From contig DFAP01000022.1 of the NCBI GenBank assembly GCA_002365855.1, positions 1 to 16,091 on the forward strand: 16,091 bases of DNA. The letters run 5' to 3'. The stretch is from Pelotomaculum sp. UBA3103. Lineage in GTDB: Bacteria; Bacillota; Desulfotomaculia; Desulfotomaculales; Pelotomaculaceae. Shown one piece after another: positions 15,554 to 16,091 of this stretch. Within the stretch, counting starts at the first letter, position 1, and each line of letters opens with the position of its first letter. Below the pieces are notes generated by a model that made no database searches, was not told the origin of the DNA, and saw nothing but the letters and a program-made list of their open reading frames with translations. The position numbers were made by a program, and so were the translations under genes.

Positions 15554-15582
15554 TTGACAGCTGAATTCAAATGGTGGATAAT
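15554..15582 (+). promoter_or_regulatory. Sigma-A promoter for the universal stress protein gene
   Basis: A perfect TTGACA (15554-15559), exactly 17 bases, then GATAAT (15577-15582, one base from consensus). Transcription would begin near 15589, giving a short leader of about 27 bases that includes the ribosome site GGGAGG at 15603-15608. This is the best promoter match in the window. Confidence 0.75.
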
Positions 15583-15615
15583 TTTAACATAAGCTGCAAT
15601 ATGGGAGGATGAAAT

Positions 15616-16056
15616 ATGGAACAAAAGCTGCTGCTGGCTTCTGATGGTTCGGAAAACGCCCTTAGTGCGGCGGAGTTTTCTGCTAGGCTGGCCAAACTGT
15701 CTCCGCAGATTAAAATCACCGTCCTGGTAATCAACGATGTGCTCGAAAAAATGAAGTATTACACTCCTGTTCGCTCCCCCGTTATTTATGAGGAAATAGA
15801 AATTTTTTTCAAGGATAAAACGAAAGATGCACTGGAGAGAACGCTAAAGGTTTTTGAGAAGGATAATATACAGGCTGAGGGTGTGATCAGGTTAGGTAAT
15901 CCTGCTCAGGAGATAGTGGATTATGCTCGTGAACAATGTTTCAGCCAAATTGTGATCGGCAGCAGAGGTCTCGGCAGTTTAAAAGGTATAGTTCTTGGAA
16001 GTGTAAGCACCAAGGTGTTACAGCTGGCAGATTGCCCGGTAACCGTAGTTAAGTAG
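15616..16056 (+). CDS. Universal stress protein, UspA family, ATP-binding type
   Basis: A 146-residue single-domain UspA protein, a small cytoplasmic nucleotide-binding protein that usually dimerises and is linked to stress survival. It opens with KLLLASDGSENALSAAEFSARLA (the ASDGS loop near residues 8-12). Its C-terminal nucleotide loop fits G-2x-G-9x-G(S/T) exactly: GSRG at 115-118, then GS at 128-129, followed by the VLQLADCPVTVVK ending. This loop places it with the ATP-binding (MJ0577-like) branch rather than E. coli UspA. The ATG has GGGAGG 7 bases upstream. It has its own promoter and looks monocistronic; the window ends 35 bases past its stop, with no terminator yet in view. Confidence 0.95.
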   Translation: MEQKLLLASDGSENALSAAEFSARLAKLSPQIKITVLVINDVLEKMKYYTPVRSPVIYEEIEIFFKDKTKDALERTLKVFEKDNIQAEGVIRLGNPAQEIVDYAREQCFSQIVIGSRGLGSLKGIVLGSVSTKVLQLADCPVTVVK

Positions 16057-16091
16057 TAATTTTTAGATAAATAATAAGGGGACACGCCTTT

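Overview
The window reads as chromosomal core sequence from an anaerobic, spore-forming Gram-positive bacterium. It most resembles the Peptococcaceae (Pelotomaculum/Desulfotomaculum-like), but that placement is inference from gene content and order, not from a database match. The supporting evidence is a BofC-type sporulation protein and a SpoIID/LytB-domain protein, strong Shine-Dalgarno sites with many TTG/GTG starts, the ruvCAB, queA-tgt-yajC and secD-secF blocks in a typical Firmicutes layout, the oxygen-independent queuosine reductase QueH, and DUF2905, DUF5665 and YteA-type proteins. No mobile element, CRISPR array, tRNA or rRNA gene is visible.

Layout from left to right. (1) Positions 1-831 hold the 3' part of a ProW/OpuAB-type ABC permease, open at the left edge. 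(2) A hairpin terminator at 920-951 separates it from a minus-strand gene (963-1865) for a secreted protein with two LysM repeats and a His-rich C-terminal domain I cannot name. Its leader carries a convincing cyclic-di-GMP-I (GEMM) riboswitch (about 2060 down to 1915) with a candidate promoter just upstream. (3) yebC and a bofC-like gene follow, each with its own terminator. (4) ruvC-ruvA-ruvB-queH-DUF2905 (3872-6921) ends in a terminator. A LexA-box-like site and a 13-base tandem repeat lie between ruvA and ruvB. (5) A SpoIID/LytB-domain gene, preceded by a sigma-H-like promoter that overlaps a Spo0A-box match, is followed by queA and a 61-residue membrane protein. (6) tgt-yajC ends in a terminator. 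(7) An HD-domain protein, secD and secF are followed by a terminator. (8) Last come a DUF5665 membrane protein, a YteA/DksA-type zinc-finger protein and a universal stress protein with a good sigma-A promoter.

Functionally the window combines Holliday-junction processing (RuvABC), the last steps of queuosine tRNA modification (Tgt inserts preQ1, QueA adds the epoxycyclopentane ring, QueH removes the epoxide oxygen), the Sec accessory proteins (YajC, SecD, SecF), and sporulation or envelope proteins. The least ordinary part is the riboswitch-controlled LysM gene, which would place a wall-binding exoprotein with an unidentified domain under cyclic-di-GMP control. The rest is largely conserved housekeeping sequence. 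Its regulatory sites (candidate LexA box, sigma-H/Spo0A site and sigma-G promoter) are pattern matches made by eye.
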